Below are positions 47,590 to 57,727 of a stretch of 64,000 bases of DNA, piece by piece. Position numbers and translations under genes: made by a program. Position 1 is the first letter of the stretch. The number at the start of each line of letters is the position of its first letter. Under the pieces are notes generated by a model, which worked only from the letters and a program-made list of their open reading frames with translations, did not search any database and had not been told where the DNA came from. This DNA is from Lindgomyces ingoldianus (lineage: Eukaryota > Ascomycota > Dothideomycetes > Pleosporales > Lindgomycetaceae), in assembly GCF_010093535.1 (NCBI RefSeq), contig NW_022985173.1, positions 1,376,795 to 1,440,794 of the forward strand, in the 5' to 3' direction.

Positions 47590-48251
47590 CGCAGTCGAGG
47601 CTAAGAGAGACATGGTTGCTGTTGGACCTCTGCGGGGGTGTTCTTCGTTACGTTAGGCGTTATGCAATTGAAGATGGGGCAAGAGAAAGAGATGAGATGT
47701 GGGATTCGAAGCCTGAGAACGAGCAGACAGCTGTAGGAGGGACAGTTCAACAATGATGCGGCGTAGGTAAACTCCGCCTTCTATGAAGTTCAACGAGCTC
47801 CGGACTTTGTATTCTGGTCAGGTCTTGCGGCGTGGATTCCATGCATGGCTAGGGGACGCTGTACTTGCATACAGGATGCTTGGGGAACGTGCGCAGCTCT
47901 GTTCCTCCCCGGACAACTTATCTCAATGCAAACCATGTTGCAGTGGAAGCTATCTGATAACTTGGCCGCGAGGCTACAGATTGCACTTCGGGAGCAGCAG
48001 CCCCTGGCCGTGGGATTCACCCACAAATCCACCCTAAGCCGTTTCTTTACGAGTAGTTCTATGGGGCGTTGTCACCTGACATTGAGGATCACGTTCTCGA
48101 GCATATTTATCGAAAATCTGCTTTATCTGATCCCAAACTTGGACACACTCCATACTCCGATCCATAAGCCAGTGGGTACCGAAATACACGTATAGTCACT
48201 CGATTCTCTATCGGCGGTGCGCTATTACATCGCCCTTTCAAATTAACAGTC
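47590..48251. promoter_or_regulatory. Divergent intergenic region between membrane-protein gene and P450
   Basis: About 660 bases separate the two start codons, so both promoters must lie here. Small overlapping frames on both strands show no family resemblance or intron logic. No TATA box or binding site could be assigned. Confidence 0.4.
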
Positions 48252-50327
48252 ATGGTCTCTTTAGGAAGTTATGCCTTAGTGGCTCCTTTAGAAGAGACTC
48301 CTTTGATTCTCGTTTTTGGGATACCATTCATTTTGTGGTTTTGGGCCTTGTTTCTGCAGAAGAAGGCGGTAAGTAGCAAGTAATCGCAAATGCCTCAACA
48401 TGTGCTAATATCTAGTAGAAATCCCGGCTCGAGACTCTCCTAAAGCCGATTCTCAAACGAATCGCCGCATGGAGATTCTTGCTCCACGGGCCGTCCATGA
48501 TCCAGCAGGCTTTCACACAGGTAATTACTTAATGAATGATCCCATGGCGAACCCTGATTAACTTAACAGTCCCACGGGGATTCTTTTGAAATTTTGGCCC
48601 CTGATACTCGATATGTTTTTGTGTCTTCGCCCAAGCACATCAAAGAGCTCGACGATGCGCCTGATACCGTTCTGTCATTACAGGCGGCTTCGAAGCATGT
48701 ATGTGACGAATAAAAGACGTAATAACAGCTTCTAACAATCGGAAAGATGTTGCAGCCGCACTATACGATGCACGGTTTCAATTGGTTCCATCGTCGAGGC
48801 ACTGAAGGTGTGGGATTTGTGCGCGCTCTTCGCACGCTTTTGACAAACAACCTTCCTAATATCTTACCGGATCTGAGTGTCATCATCCGGACGAGATTCT
48901 CTCAGTTTCACGCTGAACATCGTCTGATAAAGGGTGCGTTGCCACGCCCATCTGCTTGCGAAAGCTAATAGCACATAGGAGAGAGGCACTCGCCTGTCTA
49001 TCAAACGATCGTCAAGTTAGTAGTACTATCGAACGCAATCTCCTTCTTTGGACACGAGCTAGGTGCGATATTCACTTTGACGGATGTTTCGTCTACTGAT
49101 TTGGCGAAAGCGAAGGATGAAATACTGATGACGGCGGCATTGGCCTATATTGAGGAGACAGTATTTTGCGCTGAGATACTCCGCTTATTGCCTAAGCTGC
49201 TCGTGCCGTACGTGAAGAAATATTGTGCAGAGCTTCTACTAACGTGTCCTCTAGCTTCGTAGGGGGCATCATCGCTCGTCGGAAAAAGTGCCACGAAGTT
49301 CTCTTCAATGCTCTAATGCCGGTAGCTGAGGAACGCTGCAGGGAGAGAGACCGTTTAAACCTCGGACAGACGGTACCCAAGCATGTAAGGAGGTTAACGC
49401 TGTTATGATTGATATAATAATGACTCTTCGAAGGCAGATTGCATTCAGTGGATCATGGAGACTTCTCCAAGAAAGGCACCCTGGACCGCGAAGCGAATAG
49501 TCCATGAGCTGATGGCGATCTGGTTCGGCTCAGTGCATGCCATGTCTACTGTATGTTGTCTATTATTTAGCGCGACTCTCAAGATAACGGCTGCTTCGAA
49601 ATATTTTGCTTACTAGGAAATCAGACAGTTACTTTTGCAATCCACGATCTCTGCATTCATCCTGAGTACGTCGAACCGCTTCGAGAAGAGCTTAAAAATC
49701 GTTTTGCAGATTTCGAGCGTACCGGGAATGGGCTCCCTTTGTTAGACAGCTTCATCAAGGAGTCAGCACGTCTTACGCCTGTCGAATCATGTCAGTCTTT
49801 TTCACTCCAATCTAACAACCAGCCCCAACACTAACTTCACCAGTGAGTACCAGGCGTTGTGCAATCCAACCTTTCACACTGTCAGATGGAACAAAAGTCA
49901 ACAAGGGTGACTGGGCCTGTACACCCGTTCGCGCAATCATGCAGCATAAAGACTACTATCCTGAGCCGCTTGAATTCAATGGCTTCAGGTTCGTGAACCC
50001 CGCTCTTATTGACCTCAAAGGCAAATTCAAGTCTTGTCAACCGAATCCCTCAAATCTCGTTGACGTTGGGGATACGTACCATGTGTGGGGCACTGGGAGA
50101 ATGGCTTGGTCAGTTGACATGTTAACGATTTCTCCCAAAAGCCGTAACGCTAACGATGACCTAGTCCCGGACGGTATTACGCAGCCGCTATCATGAAATT
50201 GATCGTAGCGCAGGTCATTCAAAACTACGACTGCTCGCTTGCCGATCCGGAGGCACTTCGGTGGTGGACTTGGCGTTCCAGCATGCTGCCCAAAGAAAGC
50301 ACTATGATCATTTTTCGACCTCTTTGA
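48252..50327 (+). CDS. Cytochrome P450 monooxygenase, intact
   Basis: Eleven exons splice in phase to 518 codons: 48252-48368, 48419-48520, 48570-48698, 48747-48933, 48979-49062, 49111-49207, 49255-49384, 49434-49550, 49625-49790, 49844-50108, 50165-50327. A hydrophobic N-terminal anchor (about residues 17-35, LILVFGIPFILWFWALFL) implies ER-membrane attachment. Other landmarks are 'MLQPHYTMHGFNWFHRRGTE' (about 117-136), the I-helix region 'WFGSVHAMSTTVTFAIHDL', the ExxR motif 'FIKESARLTP' (about 367-370) and the haem-binding 'WGTGRMACPGR' with Cys465, whose codon is split by the last intron. Length and motif spacing are normal for microsomal fungal P450s. The enzyme would oxidise a small molecule using NADPH-P450 reductase. 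The next gene, a flavin oxidase on the same strand, suggests a shared specialised-metabolite pathway. The substrate is unknown. Confidence 0.93.
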
Positions 50328-51321
50328 GCGAGCGACCCATTCCGCGCAGCGCAGCCAATGAGAAGGAGTCCGAGCAGACTGCCCCATCCTACGTCTGCAG
50401 AAGTAACAGAACGAGATCACTACCCTATCAGCCGATTCTCAAAGTGGATTTAGAGCTAGATATTCTACAATAGTTAACCTATGCGAGGCCTTTCGCTGGA
50501 TTGCGTGATTTGTTGTGATGGCCCTCAAAGCGAGTTTTGCAGAGCTTGGGAGAAGTTGCGGGACATGTGTCTATAGTCCACAAGTGCTGACTTGAGAGGA
50601 GATGGTAATCTTCAAGCAGCCGCATGTCTCCAGGCCGGTTTTTAGAGAGATTTTGCCGGACCCTGACATTCTGATGGCGCTTCTAGGATGCTAGTACGAT
50701 TTTATGAAGATCTCGGCGCGCTCCGCGTGCTCCGCATGAGGGGCTGCAGAGGATGCCCATCCCTACACGCTCATTGACACCCACCCATACCGTCGGGTGT
50801 GCAATTAACGGCGGCAATTGACCGAGTCACATCGTCCGTATTACGCCAGGATCCCTGTGCCTCGCGGTTGCGGCTGGCGGCTGGCGGCTCGCTCTTTGTG
50901 CTGATGATTGGCCGGCTAAATAGGAAGGTTGCAACCAACTTGTCTGCGAGTCCATTGCCTAACGTAACCATCTGCATGTGTGTGGATCAGATAACCGATG
51001 CTGCCCAGGTGTACAAGCCCCAAGCTGTGAATGCTGGGAACACCCCAATGATGAAGTACCCCTGTTTACCTTGACCAGCGTCACAATCTATTTCTCGGAC
51101 CCCGATGCAAGAGACCAACAAGACCTGGACGATGGTTGAGAGTTAGGTTTAGGATTAAGGTAATAATCGGACTAAGGACGAAACAGAGCTGACTGACCTA
51201 GGGGTCACCCAGCACTAGTCACTTCGGCTAGCCAGGCCATCACTGCCCTCAACCAACCATCTCACAACAACTTTTCACTCACACAAGCCCTCATCCAGAC
51301 TTTCGCGATCACAATCCCACT
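50328..51321. other. Intergenic region between P450 and FAD oxidoreductase
   Basis: About 990 bases with mixed composition and no convincing gene. Small frames near 50771-51074 on both strands lack family resemblance. A short ggctggc-type repeat lies near 50870-50893. The last 100 bases before the ATG are C/A-rich (caaccaaccatctcacaaca), typical of a fungal 5' leader. Confidence 0.5.
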
Positions 51322-52877
51322 ATGTCTGCTCTCAAAGCCTTGCAAACCGAGTTCCCAGCCTCCCAAATCCTCTTACCAGAAACAGAGGCATACAAGACCA
51401 GCAACTCGACGTACCTCGCTCAGCAGAACAGTGATATCAAACCAGCTGCTATCTTCCAAGCGGCAGACGCAAAGGATGTTGTAAAGTTCATTCAACTAGT
51501 CTCGCCATTCACAAAAGACGAAGATTTCGCTTTTGCCATCCGTGGCGCTGGAGCGAACCCGCTCCCTTACGGTAATAATATCGGCGAAACCGGAACTACC
51601 TTGGATCTATCCCGTCTCGATGAGATCGATGTCGGCGAGAATTCGGTGAGCATCGGGGCGGGAGCCAGATGGGGTGCCGTATACGATGCTTTGGACGGCA
51701 CTGGCCGTGGCGTTTCTGGAAATAGGAGTGCGAAAGGCGGGATAGGAGGGCTTGCTCTTCAAGGTAGTTACGTCTCTACGCCATAATGAAGCATTAACTG
51801 ACACATCCTAGGTGGCGTTTCTTTTTTCTCTTCCCGTGAGGGGTTTGTATGTGACAACGTTCTCAATTATGAAGTTGTACTGGCCTCTGGCGAAATCGTC
51901 AACGCCAACGCAAAAGAGAACAGTGACCTCTGGATTGCTCTTCGAGGAGGAGGCAACAACTTTGGAGTCATCACACGCTTCAATCTACGAACCTTTCCGC
52001 AAGGTAGGTTTTGGGGAGGCAGTGTTTACTACTTCGGCCCGAGCTTCCCAAGCCAGGTCGAGGCTCTAGTCAGTGAGCTCAACAAGCCTGACGCGACTAA
52101 GGAGTCACATTTGATGATAAGCGCTGGGTTCTCTCACCTGTTTGGGCCGCAGGCAATGTGCATGAACCAAGTGTACTACACGCAAGAGGTGGAAAAGCCG
52201 GATGTCCTGGAGCCTTTTGTGTCCGTCAGTCCGCAGATTGACTCAATGAATTCGATGCGTATGATGACCTTGAAGGAGGCTGCGTCAGAGCAAGCTGCGG
52301 CGTCGCAGCAAGTCAGGTAAGCAAACCTCATTACAGTCAAAACCAACCCCCACGTCAAAAGCTTCTCTTTCGTTCTCTTACGATGCATAGATGCTCCTAT
52401 ATGAACGCGACCGTGAAAGCCGACGCGGAAACCTTGAAGCAGGCATACGAATTCTACACCTCATCTGTTGCAACCATCAATACCACCACTGAAGGTCTAA
52501 CCTGCTCACTTACCTTCCAACCATATGCACTTTCATTTCTAGAAAGCTCCGCTTCGCAAGGGGGCAACTCCCTTGGTCTGGACACCTCCAGCGGTTCGCT
52601 CGTGTCCGTCCTTCTTCTGAGCTATTGGAGCAAACGAGAGGACGACCAAAAGATCAAAGAGACGATGAGGGGTGTCTTGGAAAAGATTGAGCAAGACTCT
52701 AATGAAAGGGGCACAGCAGTGTCCTTCAAGTACATGAACTATGCGTCTGAGTTCCAAGACCCAATCTCTTCGTACGGGTCAGAGAACAAGAAGAGATTGC
52801 AGGATGTGAGTCGAAAGTACGATCCTCAAGGACTGTTCCAGAAGGCTGTTCCCGGTGGCTTCAAGATTTTTCCTTAG
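51322..52877 (+). CDS. FAD-linked oxidoreductase (berberine-bridge type), intact, lacking usual covalent FAD ligands
   Basis: Three exons, 51322-51763, 51812-52316 and 52391-52877, join in phase to 477 codons ending in TAG. The N-terminal half is an FAD_binding_4 (PAL-type) domain: 'FAIRGAGANPLPYGNNIG' at about 71-88, 'TLDLSRLDEIDV' at about 93-104, and 'GGVSFFSSREGFVCDNVLNY' across the first splice junction (about 147-166), followed by 'ALRGGGNNFGVITRF'. The C-terminal 'NKKRLQDVSRKYDPQGLFQK' is the BBE signature. No signal peptide is seen, so a cytosolic enzyme is likely. Where relatives have R-x-G-G-H with the His that binds FAD covalently, this protein has R-G-A-G-A (74-78), and no Cys occurs in the 'GNRSAKGGIGG' segment that carries the second linkage in bicovalent members. 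FAD is therefore probably bound non-covalently. Substrate unknown. Confidence 0.92.
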
Positions 52878-54206
52878 ATGCTAAGGGGTCATTTGAGGGA
52901 ACGCGTTGCTTCACGTATAGCATTGAAGGCATTGCCGTCTGCCCTCTTCATAAAAGTCAACTCGCAAGAAGTTTCCTACATTTTCAGTGTGTCTTTCCCG
53001 AGGTCCACGGGTCCAATGCGTACACGCCACGTGACCAAATGTCCACTTCTAAGGCTGTTGTTCAACCGCAATACAATCGAGAGGTCTTCGTCGAGTCTGT
53101 GGGGCCACAGATGTTCTCGGCCTCTGTTTGATTCGCAGCCGAATCTATATTGGCGCCTCATAGCTAGGATGAGTATCCAGGGTTGATGCAGTTCAGCTCC
53201 GGAGGGATGCCGTTGTAAGAATGAGATCTCACTAGACGAAAGGCACCGAACCACTTCATAACATCGCGGGTGGACTCGGCTCGCGCTCCTTAGTTGCCAG
53301 CAAGCTGTGCAATGATCACGCCCCTCGTCACGCTGGGCACCTGAAATGAATGGCACATCTTGACTAACGCATGAGACCCTTCATCCTAGACACTTCGCCA
53401 GACCCTTACCCCGGCTTGTAAAACTTTCTCTGACCTTGGAGTCTCAGGTTCCGTGCCGGTGAGCTACTGTGCCTCATTGCCAATACCTCTGGACACATTC
53501 GTAAATTAATAGCTCAGAGAAAACCACACAGATGCGTCGTAACCGATTCCAGCCAAGCTAGGATTGGGATGCATAGGTAGTGTCGGTACGTTCCAAGCTG
53601 GGGAGACACCCTCCTGTGATGTACCCAGATGGCGAAGATCCCGGCGGGCCTCGCCTCAACGGGCGTTTATCCTTATGGTCCTACCAGAGATTATCAGATG
53701 TCCGTCGGCGGCGCAGCACGTGAACATTCAAACGTGTTCCGGCCGGAAGAAGGCCTTCCGAAACTTTCAAATATATGTGCAATTAGGCCAAGTCAACGAT
53801 GATCGAATGGAGGAAAGATTACTGACAGTTGTCCGGATCTGACTGCTGTTCATGTGGCACAGCAGGCGCGTACGTAGCATACGCCCAAAAGGTAGCCCTG
53901 CAAATGGGCAGGAGAATTTATGTCCTGCGTCGTCTCCCCTATGGTTTTATGGACGGAAGAGTTGTCCTTCGTCCATCTTCGTCGACCTGCATATATTTCG
54001 TTGCCTACTTTGAGACAGAAACTATGCCAGGATGTAATGTTGTCGCCTCGCAGCTCCGGTCCCCTAGGCGTAGATTAAGCGACGATGGTGCAGTATATTC
54101 TAACTCTTTGCATATTACAATGTGCGTGGAGAAGGTAAAAGGCCATGCCAGCGAGGTTTTCTTGGTTGGTCAGCGGCTGAGTCGTGCATGAAAACGCGCG
54201 CCCTAC
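52878..54206. other. Intergenic region, no gene recognised
   Basis: About 1.3 kb of mixed composition. Frames of 90-126 codons occur on both strands (for example 52976-53356 minus, 53829-54191 plus) but show no domain, no coherent splice signals and overlap one another. They may be remnants of decayed genes. Confidence 0.5.
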
Positions 54207-54880
54207 TCATCTAAGGGCTTGTAATGCTTCGCTACAACTCGATTCTTTCCATGAAAGCTCTATCCGCATGGCCGGTTTCCCGCATAGGCTTTCGTAACCC
54301 CCCGTTAGCGCTTGGAGATGGTCGAATTCGTCTGCATCCTCCCCAAGCGCCCACGCGAAAACACCGCCGAGTTCTTTCTTTTAAATGACAACAGGAAACT
54401 TAAGCAACACAGCCTCGGGGGTATCAAGTGTCTACCATATGTTTTCATCTGAGTTCCAGATTCGCTGTCATATTTTCCTTGTGACAGCGCTTTGCTGAAT
54501 GACTGTGCTAGCTCTTCAGGGACCTTGTTATGCCACGAGAAGGCACCTGCTTGGCTAAGATCTGCCCTCGATTCCAGATCCTCTATAAGCACTGTCTTAC
54601 AGCCGATTGGTTGCGTTAAGCAATTAGCCTCAGGATTAGTCCTAAACTACTTTACATAAAATGCAAAGCCAAGATTAGCTTTAGAAGCCAGAAGACCTTT
54701 ATCTAAGTAGCTGTCAACAGCTTCGAGAGACAGCGTCACGCCTGTATAGTGGTTTGTGACATTGTCTCTGCAATTTATCAAGCTGTATGTCATAATATTA
54801 AAGAAATCGACATACTTATTGATTAGAGGTATTGTTTCTTCCGTAAAGGCTATTATATCCTGGGGAAGTCCTGGGACAGT
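54207..54880 (-). pseudogene. GH18 chitinase, C-terminal remnant
   Basis: Minus-strand reading from 54880 gives 'NKYVDFFNIMTYSLINC', 'HYTGVTLSLEAVDSYLDKG', 'ASKANLGFAFYVK*FRTNP', then 'CKTVLIEDLESRADLSQAGA' and 'FSWHNKVPEELAQSF'. These are successive C-terminal blocks of fungal glycoside hydrolase family 18 chitinases (the MTYD strand is here MTYS). Near 54440 the frame shifts; the new frame reads 'LDTPEAVLLKFPVVI*KKEL' and 'GGVFAWALGEDADEFDHL' before a TGA at 54207. Two TAG/TAA stops and the shift show it is dead. The N-terminal half with the DxxDxDxE active site is absent: the sequence is cut at 54880 by an LTR-like insertion. Confidence 0.85.
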
Positions 54881-55235
54881 GTTACGGATATCTTACCTCG
54901 ACTTTTCTATTGCTAGGTGCCTTCTGCCGGTAACTGGTCTCTTTAGGGAGTAGGAGATAGGAGAGCAGAGGGAGGGGGTTTAGGAAAGGTACGTCACGTG
55001 ATACTTTAACTTATCATAGTGCCTAGAGGGTGTATATCTGTACAGTCCTTGCAAAGTAGAGGTAAGGTAGAAGGGAGAAAGAAGTAAAATAGAAGTAAAG
55101 AGGAAGTAAAATAATTAATATATTTTAAAGCTCTTATAAATAGAAAAAAGTCTTTACACACTTCTAGTTAAAAAGAATATTAGATATATTGCTATACCTA
55201 AGGCTGTGCCTTGAAGATAAGGACAACCGCGACCT
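54881..55235 (+). repeat. LTR-like insertion, less mutated partner of 15821-16219
   Basis: Begins TGTTACGGATATCTTACC and shares several blocks with the copy near 16000. Its 3' end is uncertain. It interrupts the chitinase remnant. Its 5' half is GC-richer and its 3' half AT-rich. Confidence 0.5.
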
Positions 55236-55465
55236 TCCAAACAGTGGAGGAAGATCAAGACTATATACCCGCTAGCGATCGTCGTGATCGCTGGGTTCCG
55301 GCCATGATTGTAAAGATGGGATAGTAGATAGCACGGATAGCACTGAGAGCAAGGTTTCGGAGAAAGATAGGAGTGTATTGTAAGAGAGACGAATCGCTGC
55401 CAAGCCTCGCTTGTCAGGATTCATGCTTATATACGAAGCACAGGTCATGCGACCTCCAAACAGGT
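55236..55465 (-). promoter_or_regulatory. Possible promoter and start of a truncated minus-strand gene
   Basis: On the minus strand a TATA-like 'gtatataagc' (about 55433-55424) is followed by a pyrimidine-rich leader and 'tacaatcATGGCCGG' (ATG at 55305). The frame then meets TAG after 14 codons. It could be the 5' end of a gene broken by the insertions, but no connection to the chitinase could be shown. Confidence 0.3.
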
Positions 55466-55755
55466 TGTAACGATTCTACGAATCGTTCCATCTCGGGTCA
55501 CTCGGATCCTATCCGAAGGGTCCCCGTATCGGCCCCGACCATGACTCGACCCAGTCCCCCGCTGTTACCCCTATTCCCTCATGTATTTAGTCGCACCTCG
55601 CCCCCGTAGCTAGCTCGGTAGTTTTCTGATATCCTACGTACAAGGCCTATAGGTGTCATTGGTATTCCCAAGTCTCTGAGTCCCCACGCACTCCCATATG
55701 CCTCTGAGTGGATTCATACCGCATTCGGACCCATTGTCTTGCCTGCGCCGTTACA
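55466..55755 (+). repeat. Solo LTR of the GypB family, unmutated (290 bp)
   Basis: TGTAACGATTCTACGAATCG to GCGCCGTTACA, flanked by the duplication CAGGT (55461-55465, 55756-55760). It is the best proxy for the pre-RIP GypB LTR and shows a recent or RIP-exempt insertion. Confidence 0.95.
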
Positions 55756-56155
55756 CAGGTCAGGTGAGGCCATACTGGGCCGTTCTAGGACATCCGGCCT
55801 TACAATGATCGCCTAGCGATCGTTATCTCACGGGTTAAACGCTCCTTTAAGGTTTAACTAGACTAATCACAGCGCTATAGCTAGTAATATCACTTTTTGC
55901 AACTGTCTGCAGAGCGTCTAAGAAGAAATAGAGTAAATTTGTATGTATCTCTGTTTAGCCTTTAGCCTTTTTTAACATTCCCCTACTTACAACGTAATAA
56001 AATAGATATTTATTAAATATAATTAAAACTTAAGCAACAAAGCTATATAGTAGTTACATTTTAAAAAAGCTAAACTTATAACTTAAAAGTAAAGTAAACT
56101 ACTAAATCTAGTTCTTGTAATGAGGTAGGCGCCCCGCCTGCCAAGCCGATACTAT
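55756..56155. other. Non-coding stretch, GC-mixed then AT-rich
   Basis: Nothing recognised apart from the 'gatcgcctagcgatcg' inverted repeat near 55807. Confidence 0.5.
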
Positions 56156-56447
56156 TGTCAGATTGAAGCACTGTTTCTGGGCTTCCTGAGATGAATGATG
56201 GGTTTGGATATGATGTATGGGATGATGATTGATTGTATTGATTTATTGATCCTTTTTTTTGCTCTACTCGTGTTGCTCGGCTTTTTGTTTTGCCGATCCG
56301 AGTCCCTCGCGCACTTGCCCTATGCGCGACCAGCTTGCAACATGCAGCAATTTGCAGCAACATACTGTTCGAGCTTATTGCTCGTACTATGTAGCAGCTT
56401 TCGTCAAGCGTTCCTCCTGTCTTGACAGTAGGTGCGCATATCTGACA
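56156..56447 (+). mobile_element. Solo-LTR-like unit with contracted 10-bp repeat (292 bp)
   Basis: Intact ends TGTCAGAT and ATCTGACA with the duplication ACTAT (56151-56155, 56448-56452). It is the same unit as 28922-29293 but with only about three 10-base repeats (tgcagcaaNN) at about 56336-56365. No RIP is apparent. Confidence 0.85.
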
Positions 56448-57136
56448 ACTATACGACTTTCCCCACTGTACCAAAAGGTACGCACGAGAATACTTAAGCT
56501 AAGTATTCTCGCATAGTATAATATATATATAGGTAATGCTAGGGTAAGCACTAGCACTAGCGGTTGTCTCTAGCCTAGCCTAAACCTCTATGAGCGAGAG
56601 AAGGCCACGTGGTTGACCGTGCCGACCTCGTTACAGTTCTAAGTTACTTTACTGTCACGGTTAACTTAGACATGCCTCGGACTCTCCCCGGAGAGCCCTC
56701 GGCCCGGCCTTGGGCACATGACGTCCCGTCACGTGCCCCAACACACATATATATATATATCCTCTCACGAACCCCTGAGTCTCCTCAAGGATTCGTTTAT
56801 CAATACTATCCTGTACCCCCTTCTGCGCTTCATGCTTCCTGCTTCACAGTGCTCTTACATTTACACTAACTTACTTTTTTTATGTAACTTAACTACAAGA
56901 GCAGCTAGAGGCAAGCTATATATGCTTATTATATGTAAGAACTCTAGTATAAACTACTTAAAGCTTTATAAGCACTTAGAAATTAAATAGCTATAATATA
57001 TTACTTTATAATTATTATTATATAATAGTAACTACAAAACTTGTTTTTATTAAAACGCATTTTATAAAAAAAAAGTAAAATAACTATATATTAGCTAGTA
57101 ATTATATAATATTAATAGAATAATTTACTAACGCTT
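56448..57136. other. Mixed stretch with a hairpin and a possible solo LTR
   Basis: 56485-56511 is a 12-bp perfect stem with a 3-base loop (cgagaatactta/taagtattctcg). 56652 to about 56866 starts TGTCACGG, ends TTTACA and is GC-rich with a short (TA) run, which could be a solo LTR, but no target-site duplication matches. From 56870 the sequence is AT-rich. Confidence 0.4.
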
Positions 57137-57727
57137 TGTTACGGTCTACGGTTAGACCAGCGTAACTCCACCGGCCGTGCTCCACAGTCTAGCTGGGTTG
57201 GAGCAGGGCTCGCTTATGGACCAGTCAGAGGACACAGAAGCAGCACTGCTGCCCGCGGTAATAGAAGAGTGCATTGTCTAATAGGGGGACAGGCTGCAAG
57301 TCTAACAAGTCTAAGAGAGCTTATAGAGCTCTTCTTAGTAAGCTTGCATAAACTTGTCCTGCTTACCTTAGCACCCTCTATATATGTATATAGTTCCTAC
57401 ATTAAACAACTTTTAAAGAGGCGTGTTTAATATTTAGTTTATCTTTTATATAAACTAAGTAGCATTTAGCTTTCTAAAGAGCTATAATACTATTTATATA
57501 TCTTACACTATATATACCTCTAACTTTGTCTAATAAGACTGTTTAACTTTAGCTACTATACTGCTATACATAGAGCAAACTATAATCTAGTTACTCTACC
57601 TCTCTTTATTAGCCTATTAGCCTTTACATAGGACTGTACACCCTGCTGTTAGCCCTTGCTACCTGTTCTACTCTCTACCTAGGAATATTATTAACCTAAG
57701 TGCTTTTATAAAGCAAAGATTATAACA
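57137..57727 (+). repeat. GypD-2 5' LTR (591 bp)
   Basis: Begins TGTTACGGTCTACGG. The first 170 bases are nearly intact and the remainder RIP-mutated. Confidence 0.9.

Noticed and set aside
47783..48195. Overlapping frames of 80-116 codons on both strands upstream of the P450
   Set aside because: No family resemblance, mutual overlap and location in a divergent promoter region.
50771..51074. Frames of 68 and 91 codons on opposite strands
   Set aside because: Low-complexity ggctggc repeat and no recognisable domain or splice context.
52976..53356. 126-codon minus-strand frame
   Set aside because: It overlaps a 102-codon plus-strand frame, with no motif and no start context; treated as chance.
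53829..54191. 120-codon plus-strand frame beginning MSGSDCCSCGTAGAYVAYAQ
   Set aside because: Cys-rich start looked interesting but no domain, signal or neighbouring exon supports it.
56609..56990. Two frames of 86-90 codons
   Set aside because: They run through a (TA) repeat and a probable LTR, with no protein features.
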